This document shows, piece after piece, positions 1 through 8,517 of a stretch of 64,000 nucleotides of DNA; within the stretch, counting starts at the first letter, position 1; every line of letters starts with the position of its first letter. The DNA comes from Tuberibacillus sp. Marseille-P3662 (GTDB lineage: Bacteria > Bacillota > Bacilli > Bacillales > Sporolactobacillaceae). The notes below the pieces were generated by a model, which was given only the letters and a program-made list of their open reading frames with translations, searched no databases and was not told the origin of the DNA. The stretch spans positions 744,001 to 808,000 of the forward strand of contig NZ_FXBS01000006.1 in the NCBI RefSeq assembly GCF_900178005.1, written 5' to 3'. The translations under genes were made by a program, and so were the position numbers.

Positions 1-1
1 A

Positions 2-1009
2 TTATCAGGGATTCTTAGCAGTATGGCCGACGGCGTGATGACGTTAAACGAGAAGGGTGAAATGCTAATCACGAATCCTCCGGCTGAACAATTTCTTGCT
101 TCTTGGATGTATGAGAAAAATGTTTTTGATAGGGACGACAAGCCCTTACCTGAGCCGGTTAAAACGTTGTTCCAAGAAGTTACGCGTACGGAAAAGGAAC
201 AAGTAACAGAGGTAACTTACCAGGGCCGTAGTTGGGTGCTCCTAATGACACCTCTCTATAATCAGACGGAAGTTCGTGGTGCTGTAGCCGTATTGCGTGA
301 TATGACAGAAGAACGCCGGCTCGATCAATTAAGAAAGGGATTTATCGCGAATGTATCCCATGAACTACGTACACCCATATCAATGCTGCAAGGATATAGT
401 GAAGCGATTGTTGATGATGTTGCCGGTTCTGAAGAGGAAGAGAAGGAAATTGCTCGCATCATTTATGAAGAGTCGTTGCGAATGGGGAGGCTTGTGAATG
501 AGCTTCTTGATTTAGCGCGTCTTGAAACAGGTCATTTTCAGCTGAATACAACGGACATTCGTATGAATGAGTTCTCTGAACGAGTCGTTAGTAAATTTAA
601 AACCATGGCCCGAGATGAAGGCATTCAATTGCTCTATGATGGCCTGAAACATGATGATATCATGTTAACAATAGACCCTGACCGTATCGAACAAGTCGTG
701 ACGAATCTCATTGACAATGCCATTCGCCATAGCAAGGCGGGGGGCTATGTTAAAGTTCAGGCACGTGAGCAGCATGACCATATCCGCATAAGTATTACGG
801 ATACGGGATCAGGTATTCCAAAAGAAGATTTACCGTTTGTGTTTGAACGATTTTATAAAGCCGATAAAGCACGAACGCGCGGTAAGTCAGGAACAGGTCT
901 CGGACTGGCCATCGCAAAGAATATTGTTGAAGCTCACGGCGGTCAAATATCGGTGCATAGTAAAGTTGAGAAAGGAACGACGTTTGCTTTTACGTTGCCT
1001 CGTGGATAA
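2..1009 (+). CDS. resE: Sensor histidine kinase ResE, C-terminal part (5' end outside window)
   Basis: The reading frame is open from the window edge, so the N-terminal membrane/sensor part and the start lie upstream. What remains is a PAS-like segment followed by a HisKA domain with the H-box around [10 protein letters not shown] (phospho-acceptor His codon at 359-361) and an HATPase domain with the N-box DNAIRH, G1 DTGSGIP, F-box FERFYKAD and G2 [10 protein letters not shown]. In the family, ResE autophosphorylates and passes phosphate to ResD to switch on anaerobic and respiratory genes. The H-box region and the PAS segment look most like ResE of Bacillus, but other Bacillales kinases such as PhoR are close relatives, and resD is not visible here. 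The coding part ends 345 bases before btuF with no further gene between. Confidence 0.88.
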   Translation, partial: LSGILSSMADGVMTLNEKGEMLITNPPAEQFLASWMYEKNVFDRDDKPLPEPVKTLFQEVTRTEKEQVTEVTYQGRSWVLLMTPLYNQTEVRGAVAVLRDMTEERRLDQLRKGFIANVSHELRTPISMLQGYSEAIVDDVAGSEEEEKEIARIIYEESLRMGRLVNELLDLARLETGHFQLNTTDIRMNEFSERVVSKFKTMARDEGIQLLYDGLKHDDIMLTIDPDRIEQVVTNLIDNAIRHSKAGGYVKVQAREQHDHIRISITDTGSGIPKEDLPFVFERFYKADKARTRGKSGTGLGLAIAKNIVEAHGGQISVHSKVEKGTTFAFTLPRG

Positions 1010-1012
1010 TCA

Positions 1013-1041
1013 TTGCAAGAGGGTTGTGAATTTTGTAGACT
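1013..1041 (+). promoter_or_regulatory. Sigma-A-like promoter for the btuFCD leader
   Basis: A TTGCAA hexamer (1013-1018) and TAGACT (1036-1041) are separated by 17 bases, placed just after the resE stop and about 30 bases before the riboswitch aptamer. This fits transcription starting near 1048. It is a motif match only. Confidence 0.5.
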
Positions 1042-1070
1042 TGTGTAGAAAATAGAATAGTGGATGTGTA

Positions 1071-1260
1071 GGTGTCGTTAGACTTAATAGGGAATTTGGT
1101 GTGAGACCAAAACTGTCCCCGCAACTGTTATTGTTGACGAATGAACATCATCACTGGGTGCTGCGAGCCCGGGAAGAGTTCTAGTAGGATGAAGCATGAG
1201 TCAGGAGACCTGCCTACGCATCGAGAGTGTTTCTATACTTCGGGGCTCTGAGTTTTGGAA
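1071..1260 (+). promoter_or_regulatory. Cobalamin (adenosylcobalamin) riboswitch
   Basis: The leader carries the conserved cobalamin aptamer blocks in order: GGAA and GGTG around 1091-1102, CCCCGCAACTGT at 1117-1128, CACTGG and CGGGAAG at 1152-1176, and the B12 box GTCAGGAGACCTGCC at 1200-1214. This element is known to bind adenosylcobalamin and reduce expression of downstream B12 genes. A hairpin ending in a run of T follows at 1302-1330, so control is probably by transcription termination. An extra perfect 7-bp pairing, ACGACGG (1261-1267) with CCGTCGT (1291-1297), lies between aptamer and terminator and may belong to the expression platform. The next gene is a B12-type binding protein, which agrees with the call. 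Confidence 0.95.
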
Positions 1261-1301
1261 ACGACGGATTTTTGCGATGACTGAATCGTGCCGTCGTGAC
1301 G

Positions 1302-1330
1302 AAAGTTCATCCAATGGATGGGCTTTTTTT
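1302..1330 (+). terminator. Intrinsic terminator of the cobalamin riboswitch
   Basis: AAGTTCATCC pairs with GGATGGGCTT (including two G-U pairs) around a 3-base loop, and a run of eight T follows at 1323-1330. It lies between the aptamer and the btuF ribosome-binding site, where an attenuating terminator would be expected. Confidence 0.8.
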
Positions 1331-1353
1331 ACTTATAAAGGGGGAATCTTTTT

Positions 1354-2328
1354 ATGAAATCATGTTTTCGTTTAACAGTTTTAGTTCTACTCACCCTCAT
1401 GCTGGTTATCATGACGGCATGTGGCAATCAGTCAAAGCAAAATCAAACCGACCAAGATAATGGAGGCGACCAGCAAGAACAACATAAGGAAGCTGATCAG
1501 GCTTTCCCGGTAACGATGAAAGATCAGACCGGAAAACAAGTGACGCTCAAACAGGCCCCGGAACGGATCGTATCCTTGCTTCCAAGTAATACGGAAATCG
1601 CATTTGCTTTGGGTCTTGATGATCAAATGGTCGGTGTTACCAACAATGATACTTATCCAAAAGCTGTCAAAGATTTACCTAAAGTTGGCGGTTTAAAAAT
1701 TAATGTTGAAAAGGTTGTTTCGTTAAATCCTGATCTCGTGCTCGCGCAACAGATTAATAAACCTAAGGCCATAAAGAAACTGCGGCAATCGGGTATCAAA
1801 GTGTTTGTTGTCAAAAATCCAACAACGCTTAATGGTATCTACGATTCTATAACAACTATCGGCAAGTTAACAGGTATGAGTGATCAAAGTCAGCACGTTA
1901 TTGAGGATATGAAAACAACGATTTCTGATGTTAAACAAAAGGTAAAGAAAGCTGATGTTAAGAAAAAGAAAATTTGGACAGAAATATCGGCCTCACCCAA
2001 TATTTATACAGCGGGTCAAGGGACATTTATGAATCAACTTATCCAAATCATCGGAGGAAATAATGTTGCTAGTGATTTGCAAGGTTATCCCAAAGTGACC
2101 GAAGAAGCAGCTGTTAAATATAACCCCGATATCATCATATTAACTTATGGTGATCAAAAAGCAGTGCAAAGTGTGTTAAACCGTGAAGCTTGGCAAAATG
2201 TCGGCGCGGTTAAGAACGAACGTGTGTACACCATAAATACTAATCTCGTTTCAAGGCCCGGTCCACGGATTTCTAAAGGAGTCGTTGAACTTGCGAAGCG
2301 CGTTTATCCGGATGCTTTCGGGCAATAA
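1354..2328 (+). CDS. btuF: Cobalamin ABC transporter, substrate-binding lipoprotein BtuF
   Basis: A 324-residue periplasmic-binding-type protein. The N-terminus is a hydrophobic signal ending in the lipobox MTAC (Cys23), so it should be lipid-anchored outside the membrane. A charged Q/N/D-rich spacer follows, then a helical-backbone binding domain beginning near TLKQAPERIVSLLPSNTE, typical of the Fe3+/B12-binding class. In this family the protein captures the ligand and docks on the permease. The cobalamin riboswitch directly upstream and the permease and ATPase downstream make a corrinoid the likely ligand rather than a siderophore or heme. A good ribosome-binding site (AAGGGGG) precedes the ATG. 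The 3' end overlaps the permease gene. Confidence 0.92.
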   Translation: MKSCFRLTVLVLLTLMLVIMTACGNQSKQNQTDQDNGGDQQEQHKEADQAFPVTMKDQTGKQVTLKQAPERIVSLLPSNTEIAFALGLDDQMVGVTNNDTYPKAVKDLPKVGGLKINVEKVVSLNPDLVLAQQINKPKAIKKLRQSGIKVFVVKNPTTLNGIYDSITTIGKLTGMSDQSQHVIEDMKTTISDVKQKVKKADVKKKKIWTEISASPNIYTAGQGTFMNQLIQIIGGNNVASDLQGYPKVTEEAAVKYNPDIIILTYGDQKAVQSVLNREAWQNVGAVKNERVYTINTNLVSRPGPRISKGVVELAKRVYPDAFGQ

Positions 2329-3349
2329 CCGGATTGTCCTTCTCTACCTATGCACTTTTTTATTAGCGATGACAGCCATAGTATTAGGGATTGCCAGTGG
2401 GAGTGTGGCACTCCCTTTTTTTAAAGTGATTGATATTATTGCTTCACATTTGTTTTGGGGTCCAGTATCTGGTGATCCGGTTGTTAGTGACAACATTATT
2501 TGGTTGATTCGTATGCCTCGTGTGCTGGTCGCCTTTCTTGTTGGAGCTGCCTTAGCTGCCGCTGGTTGTGCGATGCAAGGATTATTGCGAAATCCATTGG
2601 CTGACCCTTATACACTTGGTGTGTCCTCAGGGGCTTCTGTTGGTGCTGTTTTTGTCATTTATACCGGTTGGTCGTTGCCGATGCTTGGTTCCCTGACGTT
2701 ACCGGTGATGAGTATTACCGCAGGATTGTTGACCTTATTCATTGTCATCGGACTAGCCCGGGCCGTTCGGAAAGATCTATCCAATGAAGTGGTGATTCTC
2801 TCAGGCATTATTGTGAGTTCTTTTTTGGGAGCATTGATTTCACTCATGATAGCTTTATCTGGAGAGAATATGCGGGCCATCGTTTCTTGGTTGTTAGGCA
2901 GCGTCGCCATGAAGAGCTGGCGGCATGTACAGATGACGCTGCCGTTTTTTTTGATCGGGTGGTTGTTGCTAGCCGTTCGTGCTAAAGAAATCAATATTTT
3001 TGCTTCCGGTGAACAATCTGCACATCACATGGGGGTGAATGTTGCACGAACGAAACTTTGGATCCTTATAGCGTGCTCATGTCTGACAGGGGCTGCTGTG
3101 TCTGTATCCGGTACAATCGGATTTGTTGGTCTCGTTATCCCTCATATGATCCGGATGATGGCAGGTCCAAATCAAAAACATCTGCTATTTTTATCCATTG
3201 TGAACGGCGGGACCTTCTTAGTAGTCACCGATTGGTTGGCGAGAATCTTACTATCGCCGGAGGAATTACCTTTGGGGGTCATCACAGCTTTGGTTGGGGC
3301 ACCAGTATTTGCCCTCATTTTAATTCAAAGTCGAAAGCATAAGGGTTGA
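2285..3349 (+). CDS. btuC: Cobalamin ABC transporter permease BtuC
   Basis: A FecCD-type permease of up to 354 residues with about nine to ten hydrophobic segments and the late conserved stretch GFVGLVIPHMIR, which contacts the ATPase in BtuCD. It forms the membrane channel for the B12 importer. The start is uncertain: TTG codons at 2285 and 2291 lie 3 and 9 bases after the ribosome-binding site AAAGGAG (2275-2281), inside the end of btuF, while an ATG at 2312 has no good site. TTG 2291 fits best by spacing. The gene overlaps btuF by about 40 bases and ends 7 bases before btuD, so the three genes are one operon under the riboswitch. Confidence 0.92.
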   Translation: MNLRSAFIRMLSGNNRIVLLYLCTFLLAMTAIVLGIASGSVALPFFKVIDIIASHLFWGPVSGDPVVSDNIIWLIRMPRVLVAFLVGAALAAAGCAMQGLLRNPLADPYTLGVSSGASVGAVFVIYTGWSLPMLGSLTLPVMSITAGLLTLFIVIGLARAVRKDLSNEVVILSGIIVSSFLGALISLMIALSGENMRAIVSWLLGSVAMKSWRHVQMTLPFFLIGWLLLAVRAKEINIFASGEQSAHHMGVNVARTKLWILIACSCLTGAAVSVSGTIGFVGLVIPHMIRMMAGPNQKHLLFLSIVNGGTFLVVTDWLARILLSPEELPLGVITALVGAPVFALILIQSRKHKG

Positions 3350-3356
3350 GGCAAGG

Positions 3357-4574
3357 ATGATATATCTACAAAATGTGAATGCGGGTTATGAAAACAAACG
3401 GATTTTACATGATATAAACGCATTTATTAAAAAAGGTGAATTTTTCGGGATCGTTGGCCCGAATGGTAGTGGTAAAACGACATTACTCAATACACTAACG
3501 CATACAATACCGTTTAGTGGTGATATCTTCATCGACCATGATCAAATCAAGGCGATGTCTGCAAAAGAACGGGCACAAAAACTAGCAGTCCTAATGCAAC
3601 GCAATCCGATGCCGTTTGCCTACACTGTCAAGGAAATTGTTGAAATGGGGCGATACCCCCAGCAAAAAGGTTGGCTAAATGCTTTGCGGGCTAGGGACTA
3701 TCAAGTTGTCAATGAAGTCTTGGAAGCGGTCGATGTTAAGTATTTGTCGACGCGCTCGATCGCATCGCTGAGCGGTGGTGAATGGCAACGTGTATTGCTT
3801 GCGAGAGCTCTTGCTCAAGAAGCCGATGGTTTGTTGCTGGATGAGCCGACGAACCATTTAGATGTTCATCATCAAATCCACCTGCTTAATACAATTGACA
3901 CAATGGCAAGACGGCGGAATATCACGGTTGTTGCCATTTTTCATGATCTTAATTTGGCGAGCCTTTATTGTGATCGTATTTTAGTTTTACAAGAAGGTCG
4001 CGCCCAAGCTATTGGTCCGCCTGAGAAAGTATTAACCCCTGACTTGCTGGAACAGGTCTACGGTTCTGCCGTCATCAGGAAAAGTCATGTCCAGACTCAT
4101 AAACCTGTGTTTTATATGAATCGGCAAATAGATGACTGGGTTTCGCTTAACATGCAGATTGATGCGTCAGTGTTAACGTGGTCAACCCCTGTGAAAATCT
4201 ATAGTGAATTTAACCGTAGTGAGGCCTTTGAATGGTATAAGGGGTTATCCTTGACCAATCAACCGGAAAGTTCGTTTTTACCATTACAATTCGATGGAAA
4301 TGGTACCAGTACGTTCTGTCTGCATGAACAATTTGAAGGTGATACCGAGCACATCTATTGGCTGAACGCTGGACAATCTATGGACGTCATCCTTGTGATT
4401 TTAGAAGCGGAAGTATCAGAGGTAGATATGCTTAAATTATATCATCGTCTCCTTATTCGATTACAAGGACAGACCCATATCATTCTCGGAACGAAGATGG
4501 GTAGAAGGCAAACGATTGATCAAGAGCATGTGATCTATCACGTTGATCAGGTTTTAATGAAACAAGGGGACTGA
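3357..4574 (+). CDS. btuD: Cobalamin ABC transporter ATPase BtuD with C-terminal extension
   Basis: Residues 1 to about 250 form a standard ABC ATPase: Walker A GPNGSGKTT (34-42), signature LSGGEWQRV, Walker B LLLDEPTNHLD and the H-loop HDLN. This would power BtuFC-mediated corrinoid uptake from the cytoplasmic face. The protein is 405 residues, about 145 longer than usual for BtuD. The extra C-terminal region is soluble, has no Walker or CBS-like motif, and was not recognised. In some Bacillales the B12 importer ATPase is next to or fused with cobinamide-remodelling domains, but no CbiZ motif was seen. The stop codon lies inside the long terminator hairpin. Confidence 0.9.
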   Translation: MIYLQNVNAGYENKRILHDINAFIKKGEFFGIVGPNGSGKTTLLNTLTHTIPFSGDIFIDHDQIKAMSAKERAQKLAVLMQRNPMPFAYTVKEIVEMGRYPQQKGWLNALRARDYQVVNEVLEAVDVKYLSTRSIASLSGGEWQRVLLARALAQEADGLLLDEPTNHLDVHHQIHLLNTIDTMARRRNITVVAIFHDLNLASLYCDRILVLQEGRAQAIGPPEKVLTPDLLEQVYGSAVIRKSHVQTHKPVFYMNRQIDDWVSLNMQIDASVLTWSTPVKIYSEFNRSEAFEWYKGLSLTNQPESSFLPLQFDGNGTSTFCLHEQFEGDTEHIYWLNAGQSMDVILVILEAEVSEVDMLKLYHRLLIRLQGQTHIILGTKMGRRQTIDQEHVIYHVDQVLMKQGD

Positions 4575-4597
4575 CTTTTTGAGTCAGTCCCCTTGTT
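4561..4597. terminator. Bidirectional terminator between btuD and ppa
   Basis: A perfect 16-bp inverted repeat (4561-4576 with 4582-4597) with a 5-base loop. It contains the btuD stop codon and sits 11 bases from the ppa stop, so it can end transcription of both convergent genes. A T run on the + strand is in the loop rather than after the stem. Confidence 0.7.
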
Positions 4598-4607
4598 CAT
4601 TATCGCC

Positions 4608-5096
4608 TTAACCTTTCGCGCGTTCAATGCATTCGTCAACGAGTTGGGCCGCCTTTTCAGGACCTTCCCAATCACCGATTTTTGTTTCTTTGTTTTCAAG
4701 GTCTTTGTACACTTTGAAGAAATGTCCGATTTCATCAAGGACATGCTTTGGAACGTCATTCAATGTATTGACGTCATCAAAACGAGGATCTTCAGTCGGT
4801 ACAGCTAGAAGTTTCTCATCTTGACCTTTATCATCACTCATGTTCAATACGCCGATAATGCGTGATTCAATCACACATCCCGGAAATGTCGGGAATGTTG
4901 TGTAGACGAGAACATCAAGTGGATCACCGTCAAGCGCAAGTGTGTTGTCTATGTAACCATATTCGGTTGGATAATGCATGGGTGAGTAAAGAACACGGTC
5001 TAATTTAAAAACACCTTGATCCTCGTCATACTCATATTTGTTCTGACTGCCTGTTGGAATTTCGACAAATACGTCAACGACTCTATTATCTGTCAT
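4608..5096 (-). CDS. ppa: Inorganic pyrophosphatase, family I
   Basis: A 162-residue soluble pyrophosphatase that hydrolyses pyrophosphate to two phosphates, pulling biosynthetic reactions forward in the cytoplasm. The family I signature DGDPLDVLV is at residues 56-64, and YGYIDNTL and the Lys/Tyr-rich active-site region are present; length is normal. B. subtilis uses the unrelated family II enzyme, whereas several other Bacillales use this family. The start is supported by AAGGAGGT six bases upstream. It is transcribed alone, convergent with btuD. Confidence 0.95.
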   Translation of the reverse strand: MTDNRVVDVFVEIPTGSQNKYEYDEDQGVFKLDRVLYSPMHYPTEYGYIDNTLALDGDPLDVLVYTTFPTFPGCVIESRIIGVLNMSDDKGQDEKLLAVPTEDPRFDDVNTLNDVPKHVLDEIGHFFKVYKDLENKETKIGDWEGPEKAAQLVDECIERAKG

Positions 5097-5110
5097 GTTA
5101 TGACCTCCTT

Positions 5111-5132
5111 AATAATCATCATGATTATTATA
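5111..5132 (-). promoter_or_regulatory. ppa -10 region with overlapping palindrome
   Basis: On the minus strand TGCTATAAT forms an extended -10 box (hexamer at 5127-5132). It is overlapped by the perfect inverted repeat AATAATCAT-C-ATGATTATT (5111-5129), which lies between the promoter and the ribosome-binding site. The half-sites do not match Fur, PerR or Zur boxes. It could be an operator or a weak RNA hairpin. Confidence 0.4.
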
Positions 5133-5184
5133 GCAACTTTTGCTGAATGATAAAAGATTTCCTGAATATGATCATGATATTCCG

Positions 5185-5289
5185 TTATTGATACCAGTCT
5201 GGATCCCCGTTAAAAGGAGCATCAGCAACCCGAATAGAGTCGGTGGGACAGCCTTTGTATACATCTATCATATCACTAACCTGTGGAAC
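5185..5289 (-). pseudogene. Ferredoxin C-terminal remnant
   Basis: Reading the minus strand gives about 34 codons ending in TAA at 5185-5187. They match the C-terminal third of the short Bacillus ferredoxin Fer, including the GCPTDSI segment with the last cluster cysteine and the GDP tail. Immediately upstream in frame is a TGA (5290-5292). The remaining 85 bases before ypbB encode no CxxCxxC cluster motif and are too short for the missing 48 or so residues. The 5' part of the gene therefore appears deleted and no functional iron-sulfur protein can be made. In related genomes fer lies beside ypbB, which supports the identification. Confidence 0.75.
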
Positions 5290-5377
5290 TCAATATTTCA
5301 ATAGCATTCATTCCCGGATAAGCGACAATGTTCGCTATGTTTTGATAAAATAGTGATAGACTTATGGAGCGGGGTGT

Positions 5378-6424
5378 TTGTGTGTGCTTTATCAGCAAAA
5401 AATGTTATTGCACCTCTTGAAGCTGTTTAATGGGGAACGGAGTATATATGGTATCTATCACTTATTGAAAGGGAAGAAATCAGCACAGACTCTCCAAGAT
5501 GCCACAATTTTTAACCTTCAATCCTATTTTGGAACAGGGAGTGACCTACAAAAACATGAGCTTGAACAAATGGTGGGTGATCTTCAGCAAAAGGGATGGA
5601 TCCACTCTGTGGCCGATGATGGCTGTTACATAGTAACCGATAATGGCTTAAGCCAATTAGCTGCCGCTCCTTTTCAATTCCCACCCCATATCAACGGTTG
5701 GCGTTACCGTGAGCAAGCGCGTTTGTTTTGGCAACGATTACGATTGACGGTGCAAACACTTTCGCACTTAATCAATCACCATAGCGGTTTTTCGCCGGTT
5801 ATCACGGATTACGATGTCCTGCAGAGTGTCAGGGAGTATTTGCTACATATGAGAGCTGAACGGTGGGAGGTTGCACGGTCACTTTATCATGAGCTAGAAC
5901 AATTATTAAGATCAGCCCCTGAAGTCGAGGCGGAATTAATTGTTCGTCAGTTATCAGGAAAAGGTGTTTCGGGGTTAACACTTTATCAAGTTGCTCAACG
6001 TCTGAAATTGGAGCCTTTGCAAGCCGAGCATCTGTTGATGAATCGCCTTCACTATATTTTACAGACGATATCAGTGGATGACTATCCTCATCTATATCAG
6101 CTTGCTGGACATGAAACTGGGGCGTTGACTTATACCGCTTTGAAGACCGAACGAATGCTAGAGCAGGGATACATGTTGAATCAAATAGCAGAGCTGCGTA
6201 AATTAAAGCGGAATACGATTGAAGATCATATTGTTGAGATCGCTATGAACCGGCCATCTTTCGATATATCGGTTTATGTTGATCTTAATAAACAGCAATA
6301 CATCCTAAAAACGGTGCAAATGACGCATTCCAAGCGGTTGCGTGACATTAAGGAAAAGTTACCAGATGATTACCGTTACTTTGATATTAGGCTCGTGTTA
6401 GCCAAGGGAAGGGGTTCATCGTGA
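5378..6424 (+). CDS. ypbB: YpbB family helix-turn-helix protein
   Basis: A 348-residue protein resembling B. subtilis YpbB, recognised from FNGERSIYGIYHLL near the N-terminus and its place directly before the RecQ-like helicase. The C-terminal part has a helix-turn-helix-like segment (MLNQIAELRKLKRNTIEDHI) of the type fused to RecQ helicases in other bacteria, so a DNA-linked role with the downstream helicase is plausible. The biochemical function is not established. The start is a TTG at 5378 with GGAG eight bases upstream; a GTG at 5384 is an alternative. The last four bases overlap recS. Confidence 0.85.
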   Translation: MCVLYQQKMLLHLLKLFNGERSIYGIYHLLKGKKSAQTLQDATIFNLQSYFGTGSDLQKHELEQMVGDLQQKGWIHSVADDGCYIVTDNGLSQLAAAPFQFPPHINGWRYREQARLFWQRLRLTVQTLSHLINHHSGFSPVITDYDVLQSVREYLLHMRAERWEVARSLYHELEQLLRSAPEVEAELIVRQLSGKGVSGLTLYQVAQRLKLEPLQAEHLLMNRLHYILQTISVDDYPHLYQLAGHETGALTYTALKTERMLEQGYMLNQIAELRKLKRNTIEDHIVEIAMNRPSFDISVYVDLNKQQYILKTVQMTHSKRLRDIKEKLPDDYRYFDIRLVLAKGRGSS

Positions 6425-7914
6425 AAGCAATAATGGAGCATACGCTTAAGCAACATTTCGGTTATGACTCGTTTCGACCTGGACAGGAAGCGGTAATTAT
6501 GGACATCTTGACCGGTCATGACGTGTTTGCGATGCTACCGACGGGAAGTGGTAAGTCGATGTGTTATTTGTTACCTGGCAAACTTAACGATGGATTGACT
6601 ATTATTGTGTCACCGTTGCTAGCACTTATGGAAGATCAAGTTCAAGGTGTACGGGCCTTGGGTGAGAGACGCGTGGCTGCTTATAATAGTTTTCTTACAC
6701 TGTATGATAAACGAAGGATCTTACAGCAGTTGTCATCACTCCGTTATTTATATGTGTCACCGGAAGCACTGAATCAGGCTGAACTATTATCTCATTTAAA
6801 AAACGTTAAAGTTTCCCTGTTCGTCGTTGATGAAGCCCATTGTGTGTCACAGTGGGGACATGAGTTCAGACCAGATTATATGAAACTTTTGCACGTCCGC
6901 CATGAATTGGGCGACCCACAATGTCTGGCGTTAACGGCTACTGCCGATGAACGGGTTAAACAAGATATTATTCAGTACTTAGGGCTTACGAACACAAGAG
7001 AACATATAGACAGTATTGACCGTCCAAACATTGCTATGAAAGTGGATAAGTTTGAACGGGTGTTAGATAAGCAGCAGCGATTAATTAAATACACCCATCG
7101 ATTACAGACTCCGGGGATTGTTTACTTTTCTACCAAAGAGTGGGCGGAACGGGGAGCAGCATTGATTGCTGATAAAACAGGGCTCAGAACGGCTTATTAT
7201 CACGGGGGATTGGATACGGAGGATCGTTTGTTGATTCAACAGCAGTTTATCAATGATCAATTGGATGTGATTTGCTGCACCAATGCGTTTGGCATGGGTG
7301 TGAACAAATCGAATGTCCGCTTCGTGATTCATTATGACATGCCGAAAAATATCACCACCTATATTCAGGAAATGGGTCGAGCAGGACGTGACGGCAAGCC
7401 AAGTTTGGCCATTATGCTCTTTGCAGAAGAAGATGTTTATCTGCCTAGTAAGCTCATTCAATCAGAATATCCGAATGGGGCCATGTTGGCTGCCTTGCTT
7501 GACTGGTATCAAGAGCGGAGCAATTCCTCGGAAGCGGATATTACGACATATGGATTAGAACTTGGTATGAGCGAAACAGCTGCACGCTTTACAGCAGCGC
7601 AACTACAGAAATGGGGACATCTACAAGATCAGGGACAATTACGCGACAAAATCGAGTCACAAATGGTTGAACGTTTAAACATCAAGCAAAAAGAACTTCA
7701 GGATGTCGTTGCCTGGATCAAAGGCCATGGATGCCGGCGTGATAGCATCCTCCATCATTTTGGCGAGCAAAAGGAAACGGCTATCAATGGATGCTGTGAT
7801 GTATGTGGATTGGATGTCGAGGTATTTATGCAAGAAGAAACTAACGCAGTGAGACCGCAGCAGATACCCGACTGGCGCACAGTATTACAAAATCTATTAG
7901 TGACAGGTGGCTAA
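6421..7914 (+). CDS. recS: ATP-dependent DNA helicase, RecQ-like (RecS)
   Basis: A 497-residue superfamily 2 helicase. Motif I is MLPTGSGKS, motif II DEAH followed by CVSQWGHEFRPDY, and motif VI QEMGRAGRDG. A Zn-binding C-terminal segment with CCDVCG near residue 458 replaces the longer RQC/HRDC tail of full RecQ, which matches the short RecS type. RecQ enzymes unwind DNA 3' to 5' in recombination and fork repair. The GTG start lies inside the end of ypbB, so the two are translationally coupled. The CAAX-type protease gene begins 4 bases after the stop. Confidence 0.93.
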   Translation: MKAIMEHTLKQHFGYDSFRPGQEAVIMDILTGHDVFAMLPTGSGKSMCYLLPGKLNDGLTIIVSPLLALMEDQVQGVRALGERRVAAYNSFLTLYDKRRILQQLSSLRYLYVSPEALNQAELLSHLKNVKVSLFVVDEAHCVSQWGHEFRPDYMKLLHVRHELGDPQCLALTATADERVKQDIIQYLGLTNTREHIDSIDRPNIAMKVDKFERVLDKQQRLIKYTHRLQTPGIVYFSTKEWAERGAALIADKTGLRTAYYHGGLDTEDRLLIQQQFINDQLDVICCTNAFGMGVNKSNVRFVIHYDMPKNITTYIQEMGRAGRDGKPSLAIMLFAEEDVYLPSKLIQSEYPNGAMLAALLDWYQERSNSSEADITTYGLELGMSETAARFTAAQLQKWGHLQDQGQLRDKIESQMVERLNIKQKELQDVVAWIKGHGCRRDSILHHFGEQKETAINGCCDVCGLDVEVFMQEETNAVRPQQIPDWRTVLQNLLVTGG

Positions 7915-7917
7915 ATC

Positions 7918-8517
7918 ATGGGGCGTAAATTGGATATCAAGCAATTGACTGATCAAGACATAATCGCTTCTTTATATTATTCCCAGCTGTTGATGGCGGT
8001 TATCGGGTTGTTATTCTATTGGTTATTATTCCCGACTGAAGAAAATCTGTTTGATTTTTGGAGATGGGACGGCTCTGATGTTCTGATCTATGGGGTGTTA
8101 TTAAGTATCGGCATTGCTGTTTTAGAGATCGCTCTGGAGATGTTTTTGCCTAATGACTGGCTAGATGATGGCGGTATTAATGATCGGATGATTCGCGCGT
8201 TGTCTATGCGTCATATGTGGTTGGCCATGTTAGTCGTTGCCTTTGTAGAGGAAGGATTTTTCCGGGCTTTGCTGCAGACAACTTATGGACTGGTCGTTGC
8301 AAGCTTTTGTTTTGGCCTCGTCCATGTTCGTTATATTAAGCGACCGTTACTGATTATTGTTGCTATCCTTCTAGGGTTTTATCTCGGTTGGTTGTTTCAG
8401 TATACGAATAGCCTTTGGGTACCTATCGCCGCACATTATACGATTAATGTCGGGTTAGCATTATATGTAAAACATGAAGAGAAATGGGGTAAGGAGGGGA
8501 CAGATCATGACGGTTGA
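7918..8517 (+). CDS. ypbD: CPBP (CAAX/bacteriocin-processing type) intramembrane protease, YpbD-like
   Basis: A 199-residue protein with several hydrophobic segments and the family motifs EExxxR (EEGFFR near residue 109) and FxxxH (FGLVH) expected to bind the catalytic metal. Members are membrane-embedded glutamic/metal proteases; the substrate here is unknown. It follows recS by 4 bases, as in B. subtilis, and its end overlaps the next small gene by 11 bases, so these form one operon. Confidence 0.88.
   Translation: MGRKLDIKQLTDQDIIASLYYSQLLMAVIGLLFYWLLFPTEENLFDFWRWDGSDVLIYGVLLSIGIAVLEIALEMFLPNDWLDDGGINDRMIRALSMRHMWLAMLVVAFVEEGFFRALLQTTYGLVVASFCFGLVHVRYIKRPLLIIVAILLGFYLGWLFQYTNSLWVPIAAHYTINVGLALYVKHEEKWGKEGTDHDG

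Noticed and set aside
5111-5129. Fur- or PerR-box at ppa
   Set aside because: The 9-1-9 palindrome has half-sites AATAATCAT that do not match the 7-1-7 consensus of Fur, PerR or Zur.
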